64,000 nt of DNA from Bacteroidales bacterium (GTDB lineage: Bacteria > Bacteroidota > Bacteroidia > Bacteroidales > UBA932). How positions within the stretch are numbered: the first letter of the stretch is position 1; every line of letters starts with the position of its first letter. Made by a program: the position numbers and the translations under genes. The notes below the pieces were generated by a model. The model ran no database searches. It saw only the letters and a list, made by a program, of their open reading frames with translations, and had not been told where the DNA came from. Below are positions 20,109 through 30,550 of this stretch, in pieces. Where the stretch lies: the NCBI GenBank assembly GCA_017465225.1, contig JAFTWQ010000006.1, positions 1 to 64,000 of the forward strand. The letters are read 5' to 3'.

Positions 20109-20124
20109 AAAAACTGACTTTACT

Positions 20125-21396
20125 ATGAACAGACTGTATCTGTTGATACTTCCTTTTTTGCTGATGCTTTCTTCATGCGGTCCCAAGCCTCTTGTCCCAT
20201 GGGAAGAAGGCGCTTTCGAGACTCGTGAGTACAGAAACCTTTTCGTCGAGGCCGGATATGCGCCGGAAGACGTGGAGGCCAAGCTTCAGGAGGTCTTTGA
20301 AGAGGTATTCTTTGGCCCCGACAAGGTATATTTCGAGGTGGAGGATTCTCTTGCATATGTATCTGACATAAAGAATAATGATGTCCGTACCGAGGGTATG
20401 TCCTATGGAATGATGGTGGCCGTGCAGATGGACCGCAAGGATATCTTCGACAAGCTTTTCCGCTGGTGCAAAAAATATATGCAGCATCAGGACGGTCCTC
20501 TTGAAGGATATTTCGCATGGAGCTGCGGTATTGACGGAAAGAGGAACGCGCAGGGACCGGCTTCAGACGGAGAACTCTACTATGTGACAGCCCTTCTTTT
20601 CGCATCGAACCTCTGGGGAGATGATACAGGCATCGACTACAAGGCCGAGGCACAGCATATCCTTGATTGCGCTTTCGCAAAGGACGGCAGTGACGGAGTC
20701 TACAATTTCATCAATACTGAACATAAATTGATTACCTTTACGCCTGAAAGATTCGGCTACATGTTCACAGACCCTTCATATCATATCCCTGCCTTCTATG
20801 AGGTATGGGCAAGATGGGCTGACGACGGACGTGCCGACTTCTGGATGGAATGTGCAGAGAAATCACGTGAATTCCTTCATGCAGCTGTCAATGACACTAC
20901 AGGACTTAATCCTGACATGTGTGGCTATGACGGCAAGGTCTTCTCTTTCGGCGGACGCAGGAACGGTTCTGCCAATTTCCGCTATGACTCATGGCGTGTG
21001 CCTATGAATATCGCCCTCGATTATGAGTGGTCATGTGCAGACAAGGAGTGGCAGAGGGAATATGGAGAAAAGATCCAGCGTTTCTTCTACAGCCAGGGAA
21101 TCGACACATTCGTGGACCAGTACCGCGTGGACGGTACATTGCCTGAAGGAATGGAGATTCTTCCGGCAGGTCGCTCTGAAAGGGCCCTCAGGCATTCTGT
21201 AGGCCTGGTGTCGACGCTTGCAGCCGCTTCGGTGATGTGCAGCCACGAGATCAGCCGCGAGTTCATCGGCGCTTTGTGGAATTCGGAGAATGTCCCTCAT
21301 CCTGACGGATATTTCGATGCATATTATGACGGACTTCTGCGTCTTTTCGCGTTCATGCATATGAGCGGAAACTACAGAATCATTTTCCCGGAATAA
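20125..21396 (+). CDS. GH8 reducing-end xylose-releasing exo-oligoxylanase-like enzyme, lipoprotein
   Basis: A 423-residue family 8 glycoside hydrolase of the Rex type (EC 3.2.1.156), which removes xylose from the reducing end of xylo-oligosaccharides by inversion. Glu90 in RTEGMSYGMM is the expected general acid and Asp288 in FRYDSWRVPMNIA the expected base. PASDGELYYVTALLF is the third conserved block. The lipobox MLSSC-GP indicates a lipoprotein. ATG 20125 was chosen because the earlier in-frame ATG (20083) lies inside the terminator loop and would put 14 residues before the signal peptide. The gene begins a five-gene run to 26774 with gaps of 5-29 bases. Confidence 0.88.
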   Translation: MNRLYLLILPFLLMLSSCGPKPLVPWEEGAFETREYRNLFVEAGYAPEDVEAKLQEVFEEVFFGPDKVYFEVEDSLAYVSDIKNNDVRTEGMSYGMMVAVQMDRKDIFDKLFRWCKKYMQHQDGPLEGYFAWSCGIDGKRNAQGPASDGELYYVTALLFASNLWGDDTGIDYKAEAQHILDCAFAKDGSDGVYNFINTEHKLITFTPERFGYMFTDPSYHIPAFYEVWARWADDGRADFWMECAEKSREFLHAAVNDTTGLNPDMCGYDGKVFSFGGRRNGSANFRYDSWRVPMNIALDYEWSCADKEWQREYGEKIQRFFYSQGIDTFVDQYRVDGTLPEGMEILPAGRSERALRHSVGLVSTLAAASVMCSHEISREFIGALWNSENVPHPDGYFDAYYDGLLRLFAFMHMSGNYRIIFPE

Positions 21397-21425
21397 TTAA
21401 GACAAACCAAATAAACTAATAACAA

Positions 21426-22208
21426 ATGAAACACTTATTTCGTACACTGGTTCTTGTAGCGGCTCTTGCTGCCGCTGCATCCTTCACCGCTGATGCGAAG
21501 AAGAAGAAAACGGATCTCATTGAGAAGTATCCGGCTCTCGCTCCGTATTTCAGCACTCCTGCAGAGGCTGCCGTACAGCCAGATGAACTCGGATTCATCC
21601 GCCGCTGGGTGCTTCTCGAACCAATCAGCAAGCCTAACCGTACCAATACCGTATTTGTAGACAGCTATATCAGGGAGAACCTTGACAACGGATGGAACAA
21701 GGGTGACTTCAAGGTCCCTGCAGACGGCGACAAGGTAACCATGCAGGTGGAATATCAGAAACCGGTAGACATGACTGCAGGCCGTCCTATGTGGGGAGTT
21801 GAGCCTGAGACAGAGATGAAGAAGGTCAAGCTCACATGGCATGCCCTCGACAGCAAGCTCTTCAATGTGAAGCTTTACCGTTATGCAGTAGGTACAGAGA
21901 CCGGCCGTTACGGCGCAATCTTCCGCGCTGTGACAGTAATCGATGTCCCTGAAGATATCGAGAACGTACGCCTTGCGGTAGGATCGAACTCTGCATCAAT
22001 GTGGTGGATCGACGGCGAAGAGGCCCTCATCCTTTCCGGCGACAGACGTATGGTCATGGATGACGGTGCTTCAAAGAGACTTACTCTCAAGAAAGGCCGC
22101 CATGTCATCACAGGTGCTGTAATCAACGGCCCTGGCATGAGCGATTTCTGTGTCCGTTTCATCGACGAGAACGGCAACCCTGTACATAATTATAATATCG
22201 TTAAATAG
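21426..22208 (+). CDS. Secreted PUL protein of unknown function, probable beta-sandwich
   Basis: I do not recognise a named family. The 260 residues begin with a signal peptide ending FTADA, then a Lys-rich stretch. A conserved-looking block RRWVLLEPISKPNRTNTVFV (~57-76) and a C-terminal block with alternating beta-like strands follow (VRLAVGSNSASMWWIDGEEA, LKKGRHVITGAVINGPGMSD). The last part resembles PA14/galactose-binding-like modules that carry a GSNxxxxxWxDG turn. No catalytic triad or glycosidase motif is visible, so a glycan-binding or enzyme-partner role is more likely than catalysis. It is tightly placed between GH8 and GH43 (7-base gap), so it shares their transcript. Confidence 0.6.
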   Translation: MKHLFRTLVLVAALAAAASFTADAKKKKTDLIEKYPALAPYFSTPAEAAVQPDELGFIRRWVLLEPISKPNRTNTVFVDSYIRENLDNGWNKGDFKVPADGDKVTMQVEYQKPVDMTAGRPMWGVEPETEMKKVKLTWHALDSKLFNVKLYRYAVGTETGRYGAIFRAVTVIDVPEDIENVRLAVGSNSASMWWIDGEEALILSGDRRMVMDDGASKRLTLKKGRHVITGAVINGPGMSDFCVRFIDENGNPVHNYNIVK

Positions 22209-22215
22209 TTGAGTC

Positions 22216-24776
<2,561 letters not shown>

Positions 24777-24788
24777 AGAAATATTACC

Positions 24789-26774
24789 ATGAAGAGAATC
24801 TTTTCTTTCCTATCATTCCTGATGTGCTCTCTTGCGCTTCAGGCGCAGCCTGCCGGAGGTTTCGGAGGCTGGCAGATGCCGAAGATAGATGTGCATTGCT
24901 CCGAGAAGTTCGCGGATATCGATTATGTCGGTGACGATCAGGTTTATCACAAGCTTGACATATATATACCGAAGGTGGAGAAAGAGGCTTACCCTGTCGC
25001 TGTCCATATTTATGGAAGTGCGTGGTTCTCGAACAGCTCCAAGAACATGGCGGATCTCGGCACTATCGTGAATGCGCTTCTCGATGCAGGATATGCCGTC
25101 GTGACTCCGAACCATCGTTCGTCTATGGACGCCAAGTTCCCTGCACAGATCCATGATATCAAGGCGGTGATCCGTTTCGTACGTGGAAATGCCGAAAAAT
25201 ACATGTTCGACACAGATTTCATCGTGACTTCAGGCTTCTCTTCTGGAGCTCACCTTGCATCGCTTGCGGCGACAAGCTGCGGCGTGGCGGAGCTTGAGGG
25301 TTCTCTTGGCGCCTATACGGATTACAGCAGCCTCGTTGATGCGGCATGCTGCTGGTCAGGCCCTACCGACCTCAATTTCATGAGCTGCGGCCGTGAGGTC
25401 GATGACTGGAATCATGGACCTGAAGAGGCTGTGATGGGCTTCGCTTTCAAGGGCAATGAAGAGGCTTTCAAGGCTCTCAACGCTACGACATACATCGATC
25501 CTTCCGATCCTCCGATCGTAGTCTTCCACGGAACCGCCGACAATGTGGTTCCTGTATGTCAGGGCGAGCATTTCCATGAACTTCTTGCAAAGGCAGGCGT
25601 ACAGACCGAGCTTCATCTTGTGGATGGTGCAGGCCATGGCATGGGAATGTATGCTCCCGAGACATTGGAGACTATGGTTTCATTCGTCGAGCGGGCACGT
25701 GTCTCAAAGGCTGTAAAGGAGGATTTCGCTCCATCTGCAGCAAACCAGCCGGGAAAGCAGTATCCTATGGTCAATTCGGAGCGTATCGTCCGCGCACAGC
25801 TCAAGGCTCCAGATGCGGTGACCGTGAAACTTGACATCGGAGGCGTTAAATACCCTATGAAGAGGGATGAGAACGGAGTGTGGACAGGCGACTCGGCTCC
25901 TCAGGACGAGGGATTCCATTATTATCAGTTCGAGGTGGACGGAGCATCGGTTCCTGATCCGGGCAGCCTTTATTATTATGGTGCAGGCCGTTGGGGCAGC
26001 GGAATCGAGATCCCTGCCCATGACCAGGATTTCTATGCCTTGAAGAATGTTCCTCATGGCGACATCCGTGAGGTTCATTACTGGTCGGAGACCAACAAGG
26101 CTATGCGTCACTGCTTCATCTACACTCCTCCGGGATACGACCAGAACAAGAAGAAGAGGTATCCTGTACTCTATCTCCAGCACGGTGGCGGCGAGAACGA
26201 ATACGGATGGCCGGAGCAGGGCAAGACTGGCCTTATCATGGACAACCTCATCGCAGAGGGCAAGGCTGAAGAGTTCATCATTGTCATGGATAACGGCACA
26301 TGGGCAAGACCACGTCGTGCTCCAGGTATGGGCCTTCCTTCCAACTGGGCTGACGGCTTCATGAATACCCTTATCAACGACATCATCCCTATGGTCGATT
26401 CGAGATACCGTACAAAAGCTGACAGCAAGTACCGCGCAATGGCCGGTCTTTCTATGGGAGGTATGCAGACAAAGGCCATCACAATGAAGAATCCGGATGT
26501 CTTCTCTGCTCTCGGAATCTTCAGCGGCGGAGTGATTTCAGCCGAAGAGGCAGACCAGGCAGAAGGCTTCAGGGATGCTTACAAGCTTGTTTTCATAAGC
26601 TTCGGCAGCCGTGAGGTCGAGACTCCTCGTTATGGCCACGATCCGAAGGTCGTTACCGAAGAGCTCAAGGCTTCAGGCATGAACGCCCACTACTACGTCT
26701 CTCCGGAGACAGCTCACGAATGGCAGACCTGGCGCCGCAGCCTCTACCACTTCGCCCAGCTCCTTTTCAAATAG
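24789..26774 (+). CDS. Bimodular esterase: BD-FAE-like hydrolase - CBM48-like - CE1
   Basis: A secreted 661-residue protein (signal ends LQAQ) with two separate alpha/beta-hydrolase units. Residues ~40-305 carry HIYGSAWFSN (oxyanion region), Ser151 in GFSSGAHLAS, Asp in VVFHGTADNVVP and His in DGAGHGMG, a pattern of bacterial feruloyl/acetyl esterases of the esterase-lipase type. Residues ~325-420 are CBM48-like, and ~425-661 form a CE1 domain with Ser555 in AGLSMGGMQT and His in AHEWQTW. This protein and the CE6-CE1 gene give the locus two different partners fused to the same CE1 block. It is the last gene of the right arm and is followed by a branched palindrome that serves as terminator. 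Confidence 0.85.
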   Translation: MKRIFSFLSFLMCSLALQAQPAGGFGGWQMPKIDVHCSEKFADIDYVGDDQVYHKLDIYIPKVEKEAYPVAVHIYGSAWFSNSSKNMADLGTIVNALLDAGYAVVTPNHRSSMDAKFPAQIHDIKAVIRFVRGNAEKYMFDTDFIVTSGFSSGAHLASLAATSCGVAELEGSLGAYTDYSSLVDAACCWSGPTDLNFMSCGREVDDWNHGPEEAVMGFAFKGNEEAFKALNATTYIDPSDPPIVVFHGTADNVVPVCQGEHFHELLAKAGVQTELHLVDGAGHGMGMYAPETLETMVSFVERARVSKAVKEDFAPSAANQPGKQYPMVNSERIVRAQLKAPDAVTVKLDIGGVKYPMKRDENGVWTGDSAPQDEGFHYYQFEVDGASVPDPGSLYYYGAGRWGSGIEIPAHDQDFYALKNVPHGDIREVHYWSETNKAMRHCFIYTPPGYDQNKKKRYPVLYLQHGGGENEYGWPEQGKTGLIMDNLIAEGKAEEFIIVMDNGTWARPRRAPGMGLPSNWADGFMNTLINDIIPMVDSRYRTKADSKYRAMAGLSMGGMQTKAITMKNPDVFSALGIFSGGVISAEEADQAEGFRDAYKLVFISFGSREVETPRYGHDPKVVTEELKASGMNAHYYVSPETAHEWQTWRRSLYHFAQLLFK

Positions 26775-26801
26775 ACTCGCGAGCAGACTGTACCTGATAT
26801 A

Positions 26802-26903
26802 AAATAAACCCGACCGAATATGTAGGTGACATGCCACCCCCGGCTAGGGGGTGCCTGCCGCAGGCAGGCGGGGGTCACCGGAATATCGGTCGGGTTTATT
26901 TTT
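26802..26903. repeat. Branched palindromic element A (bidirectional terminator between CE1 and purA)
   Basis: The outer arms AAATAAACCCGACCGA (26802-26817) and 26886-26901 are perfect 16-bp complements. Inside, GGTGAC (26825-26830) pairs with GTCACC (26874-26879). Inside that are two hairpins, CACCCCC/GGGGGTG (26835-26853, GGCTA loop) and GCCTGCC/GGCAGGC (26853-26869, GCA loop). The whole would fold as a cruciform or three-way junction. It lies between convergent genes, with T-runs at both ends, so it can terminate both. It shares architecture with elements at 29252, 33093 and 39151. Confidence 0.8.
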
Positions 26904-26916
26904 GTGTCAGGTAACC

Positions 26917-28179
26917 TTATCTCATGATAGTCGCCTCACGGTCAGGACCTACAGAAATGATCTTGATAGGAACCTCGAGGAAATTCTCCATGAATGCGAT
27001 ATAGTCGCGGAACTCCTGTGGAAGCTCTTCCTCCGTACGGCAATGAGTGAGGTCGGTATTCCATCCCTTGAACTCTGTATATACAGGCTGGATGTCTGCG
27101 TAAGTGTCGAAAGGCCACTGGTTTGAAGGCTTTCCGTCAACGATGTATGATGTGCAGACCTTGATGGTCTCGAATGTGTCGAGGCAGTCGGACTTCATCA
27201 TGATGAGATCGGTCACACCGCTGATCATCACAGCATATTTGAGAGCTACGAGGTCGAGCCATCCGCAACGGCGTGGACGTCCCGTAACCGCTCCGAACTC
27301 ATGTCCGATCGCACGGATCTTCTCGCCGGTCTCATCGAAGAGCTCGGTAGGGAACGGACCGCTTCCTACGCGTGTGCAGTATGCCTTGAAGATTCCGTAT
27401 ACATGTCCGATCTTCTGCGGGCTTACTCCGAGACCTACGCATGCGCCCGAACATGAAGTCGTCGATGATGTCACGAACGGATATGAACCATAGTCGATGT
27501 CGAGCATTGAGCCCTGTGCGCCCTCTGCAAGAATCTCCTTGGTCTTGAGAAGCTCGTTGATATAGTATTCGCAGTCAACAAGCTCGAACTTCTTGAGGAA
27601 GTCCACAGCTTCCATGAACGCAGCGTCCTCTGCATGAGGATCGCACTCGTAGCCCATCTGCTTGAGAAGGGTGATGTGCCTGTTCTGAAGCTTCGCATAT
27701 CTGTCAGCGAAGTCAGGTGCGAGGATGTCGCCTACGCGGAGGCCGTGACGGCTGATCTTGTCTGTGTAAGTCGGGCCGATACCCTTGAGAGTCGATCCGA
27801 TCTTGCTCTTTCCCATTGCTGCTTCATTTGCAGCATCGAGAAGTCTGTGAGTAGGAAGGATGAGATGTGCCTTCTTTGCGATCACGATACGTTCAGTCAC
27901 AGGAATGCCTGTCTTTTCGGCGATGTTGTCGCATTCTCCCTTGAATGTGATAGGGTCGAGAACCACGCCGTTTCCTACGATGTTCTTTGCGTCATCTCTG
28001 AAGATTCCTGACGGAACTGATCTGAGTACGAAGCTTTTGCCATCGAAATGGAGTGAGTGACCTGCGTTAGGACCACCCTGGAAACGTGCCACTACCGGAT
28101 AGTTTCCGGCAAGCACGTCAACGATCTTACCTTTTCCCTCGTCGCCCCACTGGAGGCCGAGTACTACATCAAGTTTCAT
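26917..28179 (-). CDS. purA: Adenylosuccinate synthetase
   Basis: A cytosolic GTP-dependent enzyme that joins IMP and aspartate to adenylosuccinate, the committed step to AMP. The 420 residues are of normal length. Motifs seen are GLQWGDEGKGKIVD (GTP and catalytic Asp), QGGPNAGHSLHFDG (catalytic His), GSTLKGIGPTYTDK (IMP binding) and the C-terminal VGPDREATI. It is the last gene of the ssb-purA pair (35-base gap) and ends against element A. Confidence 0.97.
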   Translation of the reverse strand: MKLDVVLGLQWGDEGKGKIVDVLAGNYPVVARFQGGPNAGHSLHFDGKSFVLRSVPSGIFRDDAKNIVGNGVVLDPITFKGECDNIAEKTGIPVTERIVIAKKAHLILPTHRLLDAANEAAMGKSKIGSTLKGIGPTYTDKISRHGLRVGDILAPDFADRYAKLQNRHITLLKQMGYECDPHAEDAAFMEAVDFLKKFELVDCEYYINELLKTKEILAEGAQGSMLDIDYGSYPFVTSSTTSCSGACVGLGVSPQKIGHVYGIFKAYCTRVGSGPFPTELFDETGEKIRAIGHEFGAVTGRPRRCGWLDLVALKYAVMISGVTDLIMMKSDCLDTFETIKVCTSYIVDGKPSNQWPFDTYADIQPVYTEFKGWNTDLTHCRTEEELPQEFRDYIAFMENFLEVPIKIISVGPDREATIMR

Positions 28180-28214
28180 TTTCGGTATATGATTATTCTG
28201 TTAATTTCTGGTGA

Positions 28215-28754
28215 TTAGAATGGAAGGTCATCCTCCGGCATGTCATCGACGACGTTCTGTGGCGCTGCAGGGCGCTGCTGCTGTGGTGCAGGGGCATATG
28301 CCGGCTGCTGCGGCTGACTGTATGACGGAGCTGAAGGCTGTGCCGGAGCAGCGTAGCCAGGCTGCTGATAGCCCTGTGGCTGCTGGTATCCTCCCTGCTG
28401 GGCTCCAGGATTGTCAGACTTCTTACCGAGGAGCTGGAGAGTGTCTGCGATGATTTCGGTCGTGTACCTCTTGTTGCCGGTCTGGTCGTCCCATGACCTT
28501 GTGCGGATACGTCCCTCGATATAGAGCTGTGTGCCCTTCCTTACGAATCTTTCGACAACATCTGCCGTGTTTCTCCAGGCCACGATGTTGTGCCATTCTG
28601 TATTCTCGCGTGTTTCACCGTTACGGTCCCTGTACCTCTCGGTTGTGGCCAGCGTGAATGTCGCCACTTTTGCATTTCCGGATTGTCCATCAAGGTAACG
28701 TACTTCAGGGTCTCTACCAACGTTACCGATCAGCATTACTTTGTTTAGTGACAT
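28215..28754 (-). CDS. ssb: Single-stranded DNA-binding protein
   Basis: An OB-fold SSB of 179 residues. SLNKVMLIGNVGRDPEVRY and EWHNIVAW define the DNA-binding domain (~1-110). A Gln/Pro/Tyr-rich linker follows, then the acidic tip DDMPEDDLPF that recruits repair and replication proteins. The start is ATG 28754. A longer frame to 28796 lacks family similarity. A TATCTTGC (near 28805 on the minus strand) resembles a weak -7 box. The linker is Pro-Gln-rich (YQQPQGYQQPGY), as often seen in this phylum. Confidence 0.96.
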   Translation of the reverse strand: MSLNKVMLIGNVGRDPEVRYLDGQSGNAKVATFTLATTERYRDRNGETRENTEWHNIVAWRNTADVVERFVRKGTQLYIEGRIRTRSWDDQTGNKRYTTEIIADTLQLLGKKSDNPGAQQGGYQQPQGYQQPGYAAPAQPSAPSYSQPQQPAYAPAPQQQRPAAPQNVVDDMPEDDLPF

Positions 28755-28822
28755 ATGTTGTTGTATTAGTAGTGTCTTTAACAGGGCACGGCCCAAAAAC
28801 TTTGCAAGATAGTCATATTTTC

Positions 28823-29674
28823 TTATAAAACATCGGACATCCTCTGCAAATCCGGTTTTTCTCCGGTAAAAATCTCATATCCGGTCACAGCCTGATACAG
28901 GAGCCATGTTCTGCCTCCGGAATATTCCGCCAATGGATTGGCAGCTTTCATCTTCCTGATCAGCGCCTCGTCGAATGAAGGATTCCTGTAGTTCGCCTCC
29001 ATGATGTGTTTCGGCTTTCCTAGGGCGAAGTCGCTGTCTGTCAGCTCTTCCAGCTCCGAAATTGCTGCCGGAATGTTGTAGATGATGATGTCAGCCTCTC
29101 TGAAGCATTCCCTGAAATCGTCAAGTGAATGGGTCATGTCATCCTTGATCGTCCTGTTCATACGGATGACCTCCATGCCGAGAGATTCCGCTGCCGCTGC
29201 CGCCGCCTTTCCTGCCCCTCCAAGGCCGACAATCAGTGTTTTGAATTTCTGCGGAGGTTGCGGAGGGTTTGAAAAGAACCCCTCCCACTCCGATGGAGTG
29301 GGCCCCTCCCCCTGCGGCCAGGGGGGTAGCACGCTTTTCAAACCCTCTGCAACCTCCGTCAGCCACATTCTGACACCAAGGTAGTCTGAATTGTAGGCCT
29401 TTATGCCCTCGGGGGTCTTTACAAGTAGATTCGTTGCCCCGATGGTCTTGCACTCAGGGGACAGTATGTCAGCCTTCGCGAAAGCAAGTTCCTTGAACGG
29501 AGCTGTCACATTGATCCCGTCATATCCCTCAAGAAAACGCTCATATGCCTCCTCGAAATCGGCAGTCTCGATCAACTCATACGGATATCTTCCGTCATAC
29601 CCCGCCTTGAAAAGGGCAGGGGACAGCGAATGTGCGATCGGGTGACCTATGAGACCGAACTTTTTTATTGTCAT
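28823..29674 (-). CDS. aroE: Shikimate dehydrogenase with an in-frame palindromic insertion
   Basis: Reduces 3-dehydroshikimate to shikimate with NADPH in the chorismate pathway. The N-terminal substrate domain has GLIGHPIAHSLSP (conserved SxS), NVTAPFKE (catalytic Lys) and NSDYLG. The NADP domain has GLGGAGKAA. Between NSD and GLGGA there are 52 residues, against about 23 in E. coli AroE. The extra ~29 residues (SVLPPWPQGEG to PPQPPQ, bases ~29247-29333) are encoded by a branched palindrome that keeps the frame open. The insert lies in the linker before the Rossmann fold and may be tolerated as a surface loop. The ATG at 29674 lies within a dispersed GTCATTCTGAACG-type repeat. Confidence 0.93.
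   Translation of the reverse strand: MTIKKFGLIGHPIAHSLSPALFKAGYDGRYPYELIETADFEEAYERFLEGYDGINVTAPFKELAFAKADILSPECKTIGATNLLVKTPEGIKAYNSDYLGVRMWLTEVAEGLKSVLPPWPQGEGPTPSEWEGFFSNPPQPPQKFKTLIVGLGGAGKAAAAAAESLGMEVIRMNRTIKDDMTHSLDDFRECFREADIIIYNIPAAISELEELTDSDFALGKPKHIMEANYRNPSFDEALIRKMKAANPLAEYSGGRTWLLYQAVTGYEIFTGEKPDLQRMSDVL
29252..29358. repeat. Branched palindromic element B, inside aroE
   Basis: Arms 29252-29276 and 29334-29358 are complementary over 25 bp with one mismatch. The 57-base interior holds hairpins CCCACTCC/GGAGTGGG (29284-29302, loop GAT) and CCCCCTG/CAGGGGG (29308-29325, loop CGGC). The right arm encodes native-looking AroE residues TEVAEGLKS. The left arm is its inverted copy and encodes FSNPPQPP. 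The connector AGGGGCCCAC (minus strand here) is also found in element C. Confidence 0.8.
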
Positions 29675-29695
29675 TCTGAACGAAGTGAAGAATCT
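29669..29695. repeat. Dispersed short repeat (GTCATTCTGAACG type) at the aroE start
   Basis: TGTCATTCTGAACGAAGTG followed by AAGAATCT matches copies at 62787-62813 and 63116-63177 in the pattern TGTCATYCTGARCGNAG...ATCT. The aroE ATG (29672-29674, minus) lies inside it, so the repeat supplies the start codon and the leader. Confidence 0.65.
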
Positions 29696-29697
29696 GT

Positions 29698-30495
29698 TTA
29701 ACTGTTGCGCTGTCTGACAGCCTCGAACATCAGGATTGCGGCAGAGACGGATACATTGAGGGAGTCCAGTCTGCCGAGCATAGGGATCTTTATATGTGCA
29801 TCGGCCGCCTTTCTCCAGGCGTCAGTCAATCCTGTGGCCTCTGTACCCATGACTATGGCTGTGCTGCCTTTCATGTCGGTATCATAATACCATTCCGAGT
29901 CCTGAAGCTGTGCGGTATAGATCTTTATTCCATTGTCCTTGAGCCATTTGATCGTGTCTTCCGAGGAAGCGGTAGCGACCGGAACAGTGAATATCGCTCC
30001 GATGCTTGAGCGGATGAGATTAGGATTATACATATCGGTCAGAGGATCACATACGATGACAGCATCGACTCCTGATGCGTCTGCGCTACGGAGGACCGCT
30101 CCCAGATTTCCCGGCTTTTCGACAGATTCCAGGACCACGATCAGAGGATTCTCCTTCAGCTTCAGGCTTTCGAGATTCATGTTCTTGCAATGCAGCTCGG
30201 CGATCACTCCTTCAGTCCCTCCGCGGTATGCAACCTTGTCGTAAAGATGCTGCGGAATCTCGATGAACGGGCATCTGCATTTTGAAGCGATTTCCTCTAA
30301 ATCGGCCTTCTGCAGTATTTCAGGGCATATGAAGGCAGTATGAGGCTCATATCCCGCCTCGATGCAATGAAGCAGCTCGCGTCTTCCCTCGACCACGAAC
30401 AATCCCTTCTTCCTTCTCTCCTTCGACTTCTCCTGAAGCGCCAGCAGATCCTTGATCTTCGGATTCTGCGCCGATGTTATGCTTTCTATTCTCAT
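29698..30495 (-). CDS. SpoU/TrmH-family RNA 2'-O-ribose methyltransferase
   Basis: A cytosolic SAM-dependent (SPOUT knot) methyltransferase acting on rRNA or tRNA. The N-terminal substrate-binding domain begins ITSAQNPKIKDLLALQ. The catalytic motifs are LESVEKPGNLGAVLRSADASG (motif 1), IVMGTEATGL (motif 2) and LDSLNVSVSAAILMFEA (motif 3). The target base is not known. The start at 30495 (MRIESITS) is preferred because the predicted promoter ends at 30516. An ATG four codons upstream (30507) would leave almost no leader. The gap to aroE is 23 bases. Confidence 0.9.
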   Translation of the reverse strand: MRIESITSAQNPKIKDLLALQEKSKERRKKGLFVVEGRRELLHCIEAGYEPHTAFICPEILQKADLEEIASKCRCPFIEIPQHLYDKVAYRGGTEGVIAELHCKNMNLESLKLKENPLIVVLESVEKPGNLGAVLRSADASGVDAVIVCDPLTDMYNPNLIRSSIGAIFTVPVATASSEDTIKWLKDNGIKIYTAQLQDSEWYYDTDMKGSTAIVMGTEATGLTDAWRKAADAHIKIPMLGRLDSLNVSVSAAILMFEAVRQRNS

Positions 30496-30515
30496 GTTAT
30501 TCTTCATCCCAAGGG

Positions 30516-30550
30516 CAAATTTAGCATAATTTTGCAAGATAATCCGCAAA
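30516..30550 (-). promoter_or_regulatory. Promoter before the SpoU methyltransferase
   Basis: Minus-strand TAAATTTG (30516-30523) is a perfect -7 element. A TTTG (30547-30550) is 23 bases upstream, slightly over the usual spacing. The element overlaps the 3' end of the AAA ATPase gene, and the leader would be about 15 bases. Confidence 0.5.

Noticed and set aside
20083-20124. Upstream in-frame ATG of the GH8 gene
   Set aside because: It lies in the loop of the terminator hairpin, and the added 14 residues would precede a normal lipoprotein signal peptide.
26802-26903. Element A as an insertion sequence or a riboswitch
   Set aside because: No transposase gene or target duplication flanks it, and it lies between convergent gene ends, where no downstream gene could be regulated by a leader.
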